Part shown: in pieces, positions 53,468 to 62,193 of the stretch | Layout: each line of letters opens with the position of its first letter | Position numbering within the stretch: position 1 is the stretch's first letter | NCBI GenBank assembly: GCA_964467455.1 | Contig: CAYXQJ010000009.1 | Coordinates: 35,777-99,776, forward strand | Source: OLB6 sp964467455 | GTDB lineage: Bacteria; Bacteroidota; Ignavibacteria; Kapaibacteriales; Kapaibacteriaceae | Direction of reading: 5' to 3' | DNA: 64,000 bases | Program-made: the position numbers and the translations under genes | Notes under the pieces: model-generated | Databases searched by the model: none | The model's input: only the letters and a program-made list of their open reading frames with translations | Told to the model about the DNA's origin: nothing

Positions 53468-55207
53468 TTAGAAGAACATGAAAACAGCACACTGATACGA
53501 CGTCCATGGAAGAACGGAACTTGAGAATGCTTGAGTGATCGCCGATCCGGGATCGTTGTACGAGAGGATGCCGAGAAGCATAAAGTGGTTAGATAAGAAG
53601 TAGCGCATCGTTCCCGTGATCTCATATCCATACTCCTTGGAGTTCAACGTAGTGATCGGTGCAAGACTTCCATTATTCGAGAGAGATGAGGCTTGAAGAA
53701 GAAAGTAGTCGACGGATATCTCGCAAGACGCATTGAGATTTGCCTTGAGTTCGATCCGGTGCGTCACGAAGTTTCCATTGCCCATCACTTTTCGCGCATT
53801 GATCCCTTGCACCCAGTTGCCTAGACCACCGGTGAGCATTGCATCAAAGCGCTCATACGTTGGTGTTGATGGATCATCACCACTCATCCAGGCGTATCGA
53901 TAGGTAAGAGTTGGCTGCATGGACCAGTTGCTCATTCGATATCCAGCCGACGCATACCACCCTGAGGCGATCATGTCTTGAGTTCGATGGGCCTGGTACA
54001 CGTATTCGCCTCTCAGGAACAGGCCTGTTCCGAAGACCTCCTTCAACCATACCTTGGGATTAATGGCATAGAGTCCATCCTTCCCTATGCGACCTGTAGG
54101 AGTACTGTAGGTGCCCGTTCCATCATTGATCGTCAGATAGGTTACATTCACATCAAGATGGGAGTTGTCGTTGAAGCCTAGCGTGCCACCGACGTATCTG
54201 GTATCGGTTTGCCTATCGGGGAAGAGCTCTTGAGGCTCTAACATGAACCCAGAGATGACCCAGTTACCCTTGTGTACTTTAGCAATGATCGAGCGTTCGA
54301 ATGCAGTTCTGCTGTTCAGATACACGCTACCGCGTTCACCTGCGTTGGCCGAACCGGAGAACTTGGCGATCAGCAAGCCGTTGTTCAATTCAAAAAACTG
54401 CCTGCCGACCGACAGATCAATGTTGATGTCTTGATCTGGACCAAGTTTTGCGGCAACCACACCTACATACGCCCGTTCGATGTCCGAGAAGATGGTCGGC
54501 CCGTACGAGTACACATCGCTGCTGTTTCTTCCCGATACGAGTACCGACACTGCTCCGTATGCATAGATCGGAAGGTCACCAAGTTTGATGATACCCGAGA
54601 TACCGGGTTCAACATAGGCCTCTCCCCAAAATCGCACTCCTGCTTGAGCAGGATCAGTAGCCACAGGGTTTCCAGCGGTAAAAGCCGGACCTTGGGAGAA
54701 AAAGCCGTTCACCTCGTTGAAGATGCCGGTTCCACCATTGAAGATGAACATCAACTTTGAGTGGTCGGTCTCGACGATCACTGGAAAGTCGCGCACTTGC
54801 CCGGACACAGCAATGCCCTTTTTTCCGTCGATCTCCTTCATCTGTCCCGGCTGCAACAGTGTGATATGGACAACAATGATCAGTGGCCCTTGCACTTCTG
54901 TTGAATAGACGTCGTAGTATGCCGACGATACGATGGCCTGAGCAAGGATCACCTTGATGGCTTCATCAACGATGGCTTGCCGGAACACCGATCCGGTTCG
55001 GATGCCAAACGCCGTTGTGAATCGTTGTTGCTCCACGCTATCAGCAAGGCGTACCGTCCCGCCGTCGGTGATCTCAAGAAGAACGGATTGGATCTGAGAT
55101 CCCTCGGCGCGTTGGATCGGCACGGGAACACCAATACCCGTGAGCTGAGCACGTGCATGTCCGAGCATTAGAACGCCGATGACACATACAACGATGAGCG
55201 ACCTCAC
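53468..55207 (-). CDS. Outer-membrane porin with N-terminal POTRA-like domain
   Basis: This 579-residue protein starts at a GTG after AGGA and has a signal peptide (VCVIGVLMLGHARAQ). Residues about 25-120 form an alpha/beta unit like a POTRA domain (FRQAIVDEAIKVILAQ, GPLIIVVHITLLQ). The rest is an outer-membrane barrel resembling alginate-export or phosphate-selective porins (DINIDLSVGRQFFELNNGLL, SVYLNSRTAFERSIIAKV, GLFLRGEYVYQA), ending in Phe. It lies 3 bp after the second SDR gene. I infer that it brings in, or exports, the SDR substrate. The POTRA-barrel combination outside the Omp85 family is uncommon. Confidence 0.78.
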   Translation of the reverse strand: MRSLIVVCVIGVLMLGHARAQLTGIGVPVPIQRAEGSQIQSVLLEITDGGTVRLADSVEQQRFTTAFGIRTGSVFRQAIVDEAIKVILAQAIVSSAYYDVYSTEVQGPLIIVVHITLLQPGQMKEIDGKKGIAVSGQVRDFPVIVETDHSKLMFIFNGGTGIFNEVNGFFSQGPAFTAGNPVATDPAQAGVRFWGEAYVEPGISGIIKLGDLPIYAYGAVSVLVSGRNSSDVYSYGPTIFSDIERAYVGVVAAKLGPDQDINIDLSVGRQFFELNNGLLIAKFSGSANAGERGSVYLNSRTAFERSIIAKVHKGNWVISGFMLEPQELFPDRQTDTRYVGGTLGFNDNSHLDVNVTYLTINDGTGTYSTPTGRIGKDGLYAINPKVWLKEVFGTGLFLRGEYVYQAHRTQDMIASGWYASAGYRMSNWSMQPTLTYRYAWMSGDDPSTPTYERFDAMLTGGLGNWVQGINARKVMGNGNFVTHRIELKANLNASCEISVDYFLLQASSLSNNGSLAPITTLNSKEYGYEITGTMRYFLSNHFMLLGILSYNDPGSAITQAFSSSVLPWTSYQCAVFMFF

Positions 55208-55210
55208 TTG

Positions 55211-56005
55211 TCAATCCTGTGTTGGCATCTTGCTCTTGTACGATCCACCGCCATCGATGCGGAGATCGATGCCGGTGATCCATGCAGCAGCGTTGCTCAT
55301 CAAGAACATCATTCCATAGGCGATCTCGGCCGGTGTTCCTCTTCGCTTCATCACAAGAGATTCGGAGAGGCGACGCAGCATTTCCGGATCGTAGCCTGCC
55401 TTGAGCGTACTATCACCGTTATCCACCGAACCGATCAGGACGGTGTTGAATCGTACGTGTGGTCCGCTGGCCGCTGCCATGCTGCGGACAAGATTCATCA
55501 ATCCGGCTTTGGCCGTGCTGTATTCGATGAACTCGGGCGAAGGTGTAACACCAACCATCGACCCGGAGAAGACTACCGATGCATTCGGTTCCTTCTGGAG
55601 ATGGGGCATGCAGAGTTTTGTCAGGTTGTAGGCGCTGACGGTATTCAGCAGATACGACTGCACCATCTTTTCCGATGATGAACCCCAGAGCGGCGTTGCA
55701 GCCCCCCAGCCAACGTTATTGATCAGTCCCGAGATCTTGCCGAACGTACCGATCGTGTGTTCAACGAGCGACTCGAGGTCCGATTCGACGGTTGCATTTG
55801 TCTGTACGGCGAGTGTCTGCTTCCCGGTTGCCGCTTGGATCTCGTCTGCCACCTGACGCGCACCATCGCCGTTGAGATCGGAGATCACAACATTGGCGCC
55901 TAACGACGCGAAGAGGTGTCCTGCTGCGCTACCGATGGCCCCGGCAGCACCGGTGATCACGATCACCTTTTCGTCAAACGAGAACAATTCAGATAGGGTT
56001 TTCAT
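55211..56005 (-). CDS. Short-chain dehydrogenase/reductase
   Basis: I choose the ATG at 56005, 8 nt after AAAGG, giving 264 residues. The Rossmann motif is VIVITGAAGAIGSAAG. NN-x-G appears as INNVGWG. The catalytic Ser is in VFSGSMVG and the Tyr/Lys in EYSTAKAG. The C-terminus is typical (AAAWITGIDLRIDGGGSY). It oxidises or reduces an alcohol or ketone with NAD(P); no specific substrate is known. It is the middle gene of the operon, after an HdhA-like SDR, so the two may act in sequence. Confidence 0.87.
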   Translation of the reverse strand: MKTLSELFSFDEKVIVITGAAGAIGSAAGHLFASLGANVVISDLNGDGARQVADEIQAATGKQTLAVQTNATVESDLESLVEHTIGTFGKISGLINNVGWGAATPLWGSSSEKMVQSYLLNTVSAYNLTKLCMPHLQKEPNASVVFSGSMVGVTPSPEFIEYSTAKAGLMNLVRSMAAASGPHVRFNTVLIGSVDNGDSTLKAGYDPEMLRRLSESLVMKRRGTPAEIAYGMMFLMSNAAAWITGIDLRIDGGGSYKSKMPTQD

Positions 56006-56031
56006 GTACATGACCTTTATTGGTGATCTTG

Positions 56032-56805
56032 TTAGTCTAATGTCTGGATGCCGCCGCCATTGACGAACATGGTTTGCCCACTCACCCACGAGGAGATCGG
56101 TGCGGCGAAGTAGAGAATGGCTCCGGCGATGTCGAGCGGCTCACCAAGACGCTTGATCGGCGTATGCGCCAGCATTTTCTCTTCGATCTCAGGTGTCAAC
56201 ACCGATGCCAACGCAGCCGTCTTCGTCGCACCAGGACCTACTGCATTTACGCGTACGTGCGGTCCGAAGTCGAACGCCAGGTTAGCCCCCATATGATTCA
56301 TCGCCGCCTTCGAAGCAGCGTAAGCGCTCATGTTGGGCGACTTATTCATCGAGCTCATCGAAGTGATGTTGATAATGCTGCCGTATCCGGCCTTGTCCAT
56401 GTACGGCGCACAGAGTTGCGACAACCGCCATGCGCTAAAGACATTGAGTTTGAATACCCAAGCAAAGTCATCAACGGAGATCTTTGCGGGGTTCTCTCGC
56501 CCTCCGCCACCACCTCCGGCATTGTTCACCAATACATGAACTGCACCGAAACGTGTGATCGCTGTATTGATAAGATTCACTAGTTCATCGTCTTTTGTCA
56601 CGTTGCACTCAACACCAATAGCGTCACCACCAGCCGCTTTGATCTGTTCGGCAACATGGTTGGCATCAGTAGCTTTCAGATCACTAACCACTACCTTTGC
56701 ACCTGCCGCGGCCAGCAATTCTGCACTTGCTCTTCCTATCCCATTGCCGGCACCGGTCACGATGGCAACCTTGCCGTGCAGCGAAAACAAGTCATTGATA
56801 CTCAT
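56032..56805 (-). CDS. SDR dehydrogenase similar to 7-alpha-hydroxysteroid dehydrogenase
   Basis: The start is the ATG at 56805 after AAAGGAAG, giving 257 residues, the usual SDR length. It has VAIVTGAGNGIGRAS, VNNAGGGGGG, the catalytic Ser in NITSMSSMN, and SAYAASKAAM with Tyr and Lys. The text 'LTPEIEEKMLAHTPIKRL' and ASWVSGQ-like end (SSWVSGQTMFVNGGG) match the HdhA-type family as I know it. Steroid-like or cyclic alcohol substrates are plausible. It diverges from the TetR gene across 74 bp and probably leads the SDR-porin operon under TetR control. Confidence 0.87.
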   Translation of the reverse strand: MSINDLFSLHGKVAIVTGAGNGIGRASAELLAAAGAKVVVSDLKATDANHVAEQIKAAGGDAIGVECNVTKDDELVNLINTAITRFGAVHVLVNNAGGGGGGRENPAKISVDDFAWVFKLNVFSAWRLSQLCAPYMDKAGYGSIINITSMSSMNKSPNMSAYAASKAAMNHMGANLAFDFGPHVRVNAVGPGATKTAALASVLTPEIEEKMLAHTPIKRLGEPLDIAGAILYFAAPISSWVSGQTMFVNGGGIQTLD

Positions 56806-56879
56806 CTGAGCTTCCTTTGTATTGTTGATCGGCAAAGTTTGCGGATGTTTGCATCATAAAAAAAATATTTTTTCTTTAT
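56806..56879. promoter_or_regulatory. Divergent TetR/SDR control region with AT palindrome
   Basis: The 74-bp gap holds a perfect 14-bp palindrome AAAAAATATTTTTT (56860-56873) inside an unusually AT-rich run. There are also two TTTGC words. It is the natural place for a TetR operator and both promoters; assignment is by position only. Confidence 0.45.
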
Positions 56880-57548
56880 ATGTCGAAATTGCGAGATTCA
56901 GGAACTGTAAAAGGATCCACAAGCCGAGCCCAACTCATTCAAGCCGCTCGCAAGGTCTTCAACAGAGTTGGTATCGGAATTACGATCGATTCACTCGCGC
57001 GTGAGCTTGGTGTTTCGAAAGGTAAGATCACGAATCACTTCCCGACCAAGGATCTCTTATTCCTGGGGGTTCTCGCTGAATATGAACGCGAACTCGCAGA
57101 AACGAGTGAACAGTTTGGTTGGGGCGTAAAAGAGTATTCTTTCACGAACCTGTTGACCTTCCTCTCCCTCATCATGGACGTACAGTTTCGCTACCGTTGT
57201 GCCATGGCGTACGTGGCCATGATCACACAAGAACAAAGTGAGCTGCATGGTCACGTTCTCGAGAACTTTCGCAGAAACGCCTCATCGATCCGTGGTCGAC
57301 TTCACCACATGGTCAATCGAAAGTCACTCAAAGCCACGATCCTTGAACCGGAACATCTAGAACCATTTATTCTAGCCTACGTCAATTTGATGACGTTCTG
57401 GGTCGTGAGTGCTACTCTGTATCACAACGACGATGAATATCCGGCGGTCAAGACAAACTGTCTGCGAGCCGTGGTCAGCCTGTACAAACCGTATCTCACA
57501 GCCTCAGCTGTCAAGGAGCTAAGATCATGCGGATACCTCTCAGAGTAA
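56880..57548 (+). CDS. TetR-family transcriptional regulator
   Basis: This 222-residue protein has an N-terminal TetR helix-turn-helix at about residues 18-63 (RAQLIQAARKVFNRVGIGIT, SLARELGVSKGKITNHFPTK). An all-helical ligand domain follows, ending VSLYKPYLTASAVKEL. No SD is seen before the ATG. It probably represses the divergent SDR-porin operon and its own operon, which includes the barrel gene overlapping its 3' end. The inducer is unknown but may be an SDR substrate. Confidence 0.88.
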   Translation: MSKLRDSGTVKGSTSRAQLIQAARKVFNRVGIGITIDSLARELGVSKGKITNHFPTKDLLFLGVLAEYERELAETSEQFGWGVKEYSFTNLLTFLSLIMDVQFRYRCAMAYVAMITQEQSELHGHVLENFRRNASSIRGRLHHMVNRKSLKATILEPEHLEPFILAYVNLMTFWVVSATLYHNDDEYPAVKTNCLRAVVSLYKPYLTASAVKELRSCGYLSE

Positions 57549-58252
57549 AGGGGCAGGCACTGACCTGTCTGTTGTTGTGCATGGGAACGATCTACCTCAC
57601 TGCACAAACGGATACCACATCGCCCCCTATCGAACGTGTCTCTGAGGGACATTGGCTGACGGGGCTTTCAGCGTTATGGGATGCAAAACAGAACGAGAAC
57701 ACGACCTCGCTTACCGGAACGAACGTGTACGGCGACAGATCGGAATGGCTGTTGCAACTCACAGGGCTTAATGTTCTCTATGGCCGAACGGGTGTCGGAG
57801 CGGCAGTTCGATACGGACGGAGTGTGATCGACGAGGGCTTTTTGAACAGCGATGGCGACTCCGTACAACTCGACCAGCTCAAAACAACGCTTGGTATGTA
57901 CGGCATCTTTCGACCCTACACTCCGCTATTCGGCACCAACACGGTGTACGCCTTCGCAGAAATGAGCATCGGCATTGCTCTTACACCAACAACACGCGAA
58001 GAGGTCACAAATGGGGTGCTGACACGGACCTTCACAGACCAGACCACATTTTCTATCGGCATGTCACCCGGTGTCGCAGTTGTCTTGGAGAACGGACTGG
58101 CGTTTGAAGGCGTAATCACCCTGATCGGCTACTCGGCATCGTGGACGGAGGTCGAAAAGAATGGCGTCTTTGAGTCTCGCTCATCAGCGCAGTCTTTCGA
58201 TCTCCAGGTGAATGTACTCTCTCTCCGACTTGGTCTTGGATTTTACTTCTAG
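57527..58252 (+). CDS. Small outer-membrane barrel protein
   Basis: This 241-residue protein starts at an ATG with AGGAG upstream and overlaps the TetR stop by 22 bp. The signal peptide is LTCLLLCMGTIYLTAQ. The mature part is short beta strands with a glycine-rich rhythm (EWLLQLTGLNVLYGRTGVGA, NTVYAFAEMSIGIALTPTT, LSLRLGLGFYF), and it ends in Phe. This fits an 8-10 stranded barrel of the OmpW/OprG size class. It is co-transcribed with the TetR and PCMD lipoprotein genes. Confidence 0.78.
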   Translation: MRIPLRVKGQALTCLLLCMGTIYLTAQTDTTSPPIERVSEGHWLTGLSALWDAKQNENTTSLTGTNVYGDRSEWLLQLTGLNVLYGRTGVGAAVRYGRSVIDEGFLNSDGDSVQLDQLKTTLGMYGIFRPYTPLFGTNTVYAFAEMSIGIALTPTTREEVTNGVLTRTFTDQTTFSIGMSPGVAVVLENGLAFEGVITLIGYSASWTEVEKNGVFESRSSAQSFDLQVNVLSLRLGLGFYF

Positions 58253-58260
58253 AGGTCTTC

Positions 58261-59313
58261 ATGAAGCGATTAGCGAGCTACATGTGTATTGCTGCAATGA
58301 TGTTTGGTTGTGCACAACCCGACTCACTCGGTCCATCTGATCTTGCACAGATCCTTGAATTTGGCGTCAGCGGTCAAAACGGCGTTACGCTCATCAACCA
58401 ACAAACTCGAACGATAGATCTGACCGTGGCAAGCGACGTTGACCTGTCGTCGGTGACCCCATCGCTGATCTCGGTCAGCACGTTTGCTCGACTCGACCCG
58501 CTGCCATCCGTCGTGCGCGACTTCCGGACGGATGTTGTGTACACGGTCACAGCTGAAAGTGGAGTTGCCGCCCAATACACGGTTCGTGTGACGCAAGCCA
58601 GTCCAGAAGTGCAATTAGAAAACTCCGATCTCGATGCTTGGCACTCAGTCGGAAAATACTCTGAGCCAGGAGCTTCGTCGGCCACGATCTGGGCCACTGG
58701 CAATGCCGGTGTTGCAACCTTAGGTGCAGCCAATGTCACCCCATTTGAGTCGAGTCCTAGAGATACCGGTGTCAAGCTTGAGACCAGAGACCTTGGCAAT
58801 CTAGGCCAGCTGGTCGGTCAACGTATGGGTAGCGGGTCGTTCTTCACGGGCATGTTCAAACTCAACATCAGCGACCCGCTGTCATCAGCACAATTTGGTG
58901 TTCCCTTTACCGCTCGTCCGGTTTCATGGTCAGTAGACCTTGCCTATCAACCGGGCACGCCATACCTAAGTGGTAAGGGACAACCGATCACGGACCGCAC
59001 AGACTCCGCAGACGTCTACCTGGTCCTGGAAGATCGGTCCATCGAGCCATGGCGGCGCGTTGCAACTGGTTGGATCAGGATCGGCAATGTGATCGCTAAC
59101 CTTACAACGAAGACGATACCACTGATCTACGGTGAACTGCCACAAGGGACACCATCGTACATGTTGCCGCGTAACGGTCAGACCTACGCTCCCCTCGGCA
59201 CACGGCCAACACATATCAGCGTGGTCTTCGCCTCTAGTTGTCGCGGAGATCTCTTCGAAGGGGGCGTGGGGTCCACGCTCATGATCAACAATATCGTGTT
59301 GAACTATCGCTAG
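58261..59313 (+). CDS. PCMD-domain outer-membrane lipoprotein
   Basis: This 350-residue protein has a lipoprotein signal peptide ending MMFGC at residue 17. An N-terminal Ig-like domain follows (VTLINQQTRTIDLTVASDV, VYTVTAESGVAAQYTVRVT). The C-terminal PCMD domain ends with THISVVFASSCRGDLFEGG and GSTLMINNIVLNY, the family signature as I know it. PCMD proteins bind glycans or related surface material. It is third in the TetR operon. Its stop lies one base from the stop of the convergent T9SS gene, with no terminator between. Confidence 0.83.
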   Translation: MKRLASYMCIAAMMFGCAQPDSLGPSDLAQILEFGVSGQNGVTLINQQTRTIDLTVASDVDLSSVTPSLISVSTFARLDPLPSVVRDFRTDVVYTVTAESGVAAQYTVRVTQASPEVQLENSDLDAWHSVGKYSEPGASSATIWATGNAGVATLGAANVTPFESSPRDTGVKLETRDLGNLGQLVGQRMGSGSFFTGMFKLNISDPLSSAQFGVPFTARPVSWSVDLAYQPGTPYLSGKGQPITDRTDSADVYLVLEDRSIEPWRRVATGWIRIGNVIANLTTKTIPLIYGELPQGTPSYMLPRNGQTYAPLGTRPTHISVVFASSCRGDLFEGGVGSTLMINNIVLNYR

Positions 59314-59314
59314 A

Positions 59315-62041
59315 TCACTCAACGATCCATCTAAACGTTCGCACGTCATCTCCGCTCACAACCATCAACAGATAGACGCCGGCGTGATAACGGTCGGCTG
59401 AGACATTGATCTCCAGCTGGCCGTTGTCATTGACGGTGAGTTGTTCGATCTCACGGCCTTGCAGGTCGATCACACGCACATTCGAGGCTGCGGGTAGCGT
59501 TGCGCGGAGTGTACCGCCCACCGATACCGGCACGGGATGCAGGCCGATCGCTGCGCTCTCAACATCAACGCTGCTGATCAGGCGGGCATCGGCCGAGCAC
59601 TGGATCAACGAATCCGAGCCGAGGGAGGTGCTCACCACATGGATCTTTGCGCGATGATCGCCGACCTCACCGTTTGGATCGTAGGTCACTGACAACTCGA
59701 AACTGGCATCAGGTTCAAGTGTGACCGGCAAACCAAGGCCCGAGGTATCGAAGGTAAAGTGGGGATCGCTCGCCCCCTCCAACCATTGGATGTCGGAGAC
59801 GATCATTCTCACGCCGCCGGTACGGTTGAGGATCTTGACGGGCATGGTCAGTGGGTCCGATGCGACATCGACGCGGCCGAAGACGGCATCATCGACGGCG
59901 ATGCTTGGAGAGACGACGTTGTACGACACCTCGGTTACCGGTACGTCAAAGCACACTTGCGAAGCTATCAGCGTATCCTTTACCGCGCCGACGTTTGTCG
60001 CAGCAAGACAGCAGGTGACCGTTCGCGATGCAGCCGGATCAATGGTGATCGGGAAGGTTGTGTTGACGTTGAGGTCGCCCCCTTTCAGCATGGAAAGTCC
60101 GGTGATCTCAAGCACTTCAAGGCCGGGGTTGGTAATGGTCACGTCGAAGCATTCAGGCACGCCTGTTGGTATCGTGTTCGGAAGTGCTGTTGCCGTGATC
60201 GTTGACGGCTGCGGTTCGTACACGTACGTTCGTTCTGCAAATGCACCCGATGCCGCCATGATGCGAATGGTGATGCTGCCGATCTTGTTCAGTTCAAGCG
60301 GCTCAACACGGAACGATGCATTCTTATCGCCCGGCGTGAAATCATTCAGTACCAGTCGATAGTTCGAGCGCGTGGTCGGGAAGATCGTCGAGATGCCATT
60401 CGGTCCATCGATGCTTACTGACACTTCACGCATCCCACAGCCGAGATCGGTCACCGGCAGCATGTCTTCCGTGATGATGATCGAATCTTTGCCCGGTGCG
60501 GCAACATCAAACCCCGTCGGCATGGCCATGGCACGCCCTTGCTGCAGACCATCCAGCGAGTTTTGTGGCAACACATTGAACCGAACCCCATCGGCCGTTG
60601 CCTGGACGATATTCATCACTGATGTGACGGGCACAGTAAGCTGACTATAGACGGTATTCTTGATCACTTTTACGGCGTTGTTATCGATTAGGGGGCTGCC
60701 GTTGTACGTGATCGACTTGGCGTCACCTGTACGGAAGACGATCGAGACGAAGTTGTCCATGCCTTCGGTGAGACTCCATACCGACGATGTCACCCATCGA
60801 CTCTCCGGAACTACCATGGCCATCGACGGCATGCCGGCTTCGACCAACGGATGTCCCTGTACCTCGTCGGCACCATTCTTTTCGACACCGAACTTGGCGA
60901 TCCGGCCATAACTTCTTCCGTATTGTGCTGCAAGCATGGGCTTGGAGCTCCAATACGTTGCCCCTTCGAACAAGGATGAGTCGGTAAGCACCTCACCACG
61001 CTCGATCACGCCAAGGAGCTTGCGGTCACGGTCACCGCTTCGATGTTTGTAGATAAACGTGTTGTTCTCGGTTGCAATGAACCGAACGATGTCACCCAAG
61101 ACCATGCAGTCAGCCGAGTCGTGGTGCTTGAAGCCTACCCGAACTGATGTGTACATGAACGGAGTCATCACAAACATGGTATCGGCCATCGACGTTGGGG
61201 GCAACATCTCCACAAGATTATTTCGAACAAAGTGAGCAGAACCGGCAAATGGACCGGTTGGCGGGAGAAGTCGGTAGCGCGTAAAAGCAGAGCCCTTGAG
61301 ATGTCCCGACAAGACACCGACCGGTTTGTCTGCCGTTACTTGTGTTCCCGTGAGATCCTGTGCTGCCGTGTGGATCTTTGTTGTGTCTTGTACGTGATCG
61401 AACATCATCACTTCACCGGCGTCTAGCGTCAGCGTGTGCGCTTCGTTCTCTTTAAGTGCGCTTCCGGTATTAGGGTCGATCAGCTTGAGCTTGGATGTTA
61501 CCGTGACCCTTGTACCATCAACTGTCCCAACAACGGCGAGGAAGCCAGTGACAAAGTTCTTACCGTAGGCATCGAGGGGCATTGAAAACACTCGATAGTC
61601 ATCACCAAGGTGATCTACCGGGAAAATGTGAGCTTCTTCACCTCCACCCGCCCATAGGCGACGTGTATTGACGGAGATCGGTACATCCGACGTCACTTCA
61701 TAGGCCACTTTCGCTTTTCGCTTTGTGGTTGAGACCACCATCGTTGTCGGTACCGACCACGACAATACACCTCCGTTGGTTGTTGGTACAACGTGGATCG
61801 TTGTATCCACCTGCACACTGCCGTTTGGGTCCATTGTTCGAATGCGAACATTTGCCTCGAATTCCGTGGTCACGATGATCTGCAACGGCTTCGGCAGCGG
61901 CTTCTCTGCCACTTCCTGAACAAACGGCGCGAACGCCACAATAAACCGTTGCCCCTTGTCCATCGAGATGCGTGAAAGGCCCTGCGCAATTCCACCAGTG
62001 GCAAGCGCTACGAAGCAGACCAGTGAAAGAATGAACCTCAT
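59315..62041 (-). CDS. IgGFc-binding-like secreted protein with anchor-D domains and T9SS tail
   Basis: This 908-residue protein starts after an ideal AGGAGGAG site and has a signal peptide (LVCFVALATGGIAQ). Residues 25-510 resemble the IgGFc-binding N-terminal family (SVNTRRLWAGGGEEAHIFPV, GVLSGHLKGSAFTRY, YWSSKPMLAAQYGRSYGR, HPLVEAGMPSMAMVVPESRW). Two Ig anchor-D-like domains follow (ECFDVTITNPGLEVLEITGL, FGRVDVASDPLTMPVKILNR). The linker SVDVESAAIGLHPVP leads to a T9SS type-A tail ending RTFRWIVE. It is a surface adhesion-type candidate; no activity can be read. Confidence 0.85.
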   Translation of the reverse strand: MRFILSLVCFVALATGGIAQGLSRISMDKGQRFIVAFAPFVQEVAEKPLPKPLQIIVTTEFEANVRIRTMDPNGSVQVDTTIHVVPTTNGGVLSWSVPTTMVVSTTKRKAKVAYEVTSDVPISVNTRRLWAGGGEEAHIFPVDHLGDDYRVFSMPLDAYGKNFVTGFLAVVGTVDGTRVTVTSKLKLIDPNTGSALKENEAHTLTLDAGEVMMFDHVQDTTKIHTAAQDLTGTQVTADKPVGVLSGHLKGSAFTRYRLLPPTGPFAGSAHFVRNNLVEMLPPTSMADTMFVMTPFMYTSVRVGFKHHDSADCMVLGDIVRFIATENNTFIYKHRSGDRDRKLLGVIERGEVLTDSSLFEGATYWSSKPMLAAQYGRSYGRIAKFGVEKNGADEVQGHPLVEAGMPSMAMVVPESRWVTSSVWSLTEGMDNFVSIVFRTGDAKSITYNGSPLIDNNAVKVIKNTVYSQLTVPVTSVMNIVQATADGVRFNVLPQNSLDGLQQGRAMAMPTGFDVAAPGKDSIIITEDMLPVTDLGCGMREVSVSIDGPNGISTIFPTTRSNYRLVLNDFTPGDKNASFRVEPLELNKIGSITIRIMAASGAFAERTYVYEPQPSTITATALPNTIPTGVPECFDVTITNPGLEVLEITGLSMLKGGDLNVNTTFPITIDPAASRTVTCCLAATNVGAVKDTLIASQVCFDVPVTEVSYNVVSPSIAVDDAVFGRVDVASDPLTMPVKILNRTGGVRMIVSDIQWLEGASDPHFTFDTSGLGLPVTLEPDASFELSVTYDPNGEVGDHRAKIHVVSTSLGSDSLIQCSADARLISSVDVESAAIGLHPVPVSVGGTLRATLPAASNVRVIDLQGREIEQLTVNDNGQLEINVSADRYHAGVYLLMVVSGDDVRTFRWIVE

Positions 62042-62069
62042 ACCTACTCCTCCTCTTCAAAAACAACAA

Positions 62070-62186
62070 TGAAATTAGACAGCGTAGCTTGACAACGAAG
62101 TTAGACAGCGCAGCTTGACAACGAAGTTAGACAACGAAGTTAGACAGCGCAGCTAGACAACGAAGTTAGACAGCGCAGCTGAACAA
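62070..62186. repeat. 13-bp tandem array between two envelope genes
   Basis: Nine 13-bp units, mostly alternating CGAAGTTAGACAG and CGCAGCTTGACAA types, give a partial 26-bp higher-order repeat. A tenth diverged unit runs into the stop of the Omp85 gene. The array ends 28 bp before the T9SS gene start, inside its 5' leader. It is unrelated to the CCCGGCA family. Confidence 0.92.
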
Positions 62187-62193
62187 CGCAGTT

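Noticed and set aside
62070..62186. ATAACTTCG-like words in the 13-bp array resembling loxP half-sites
   Set aside because: Only short partial matches, with no inverted 13-bp arms around an 8-bp spacer and no recombinase nearby.
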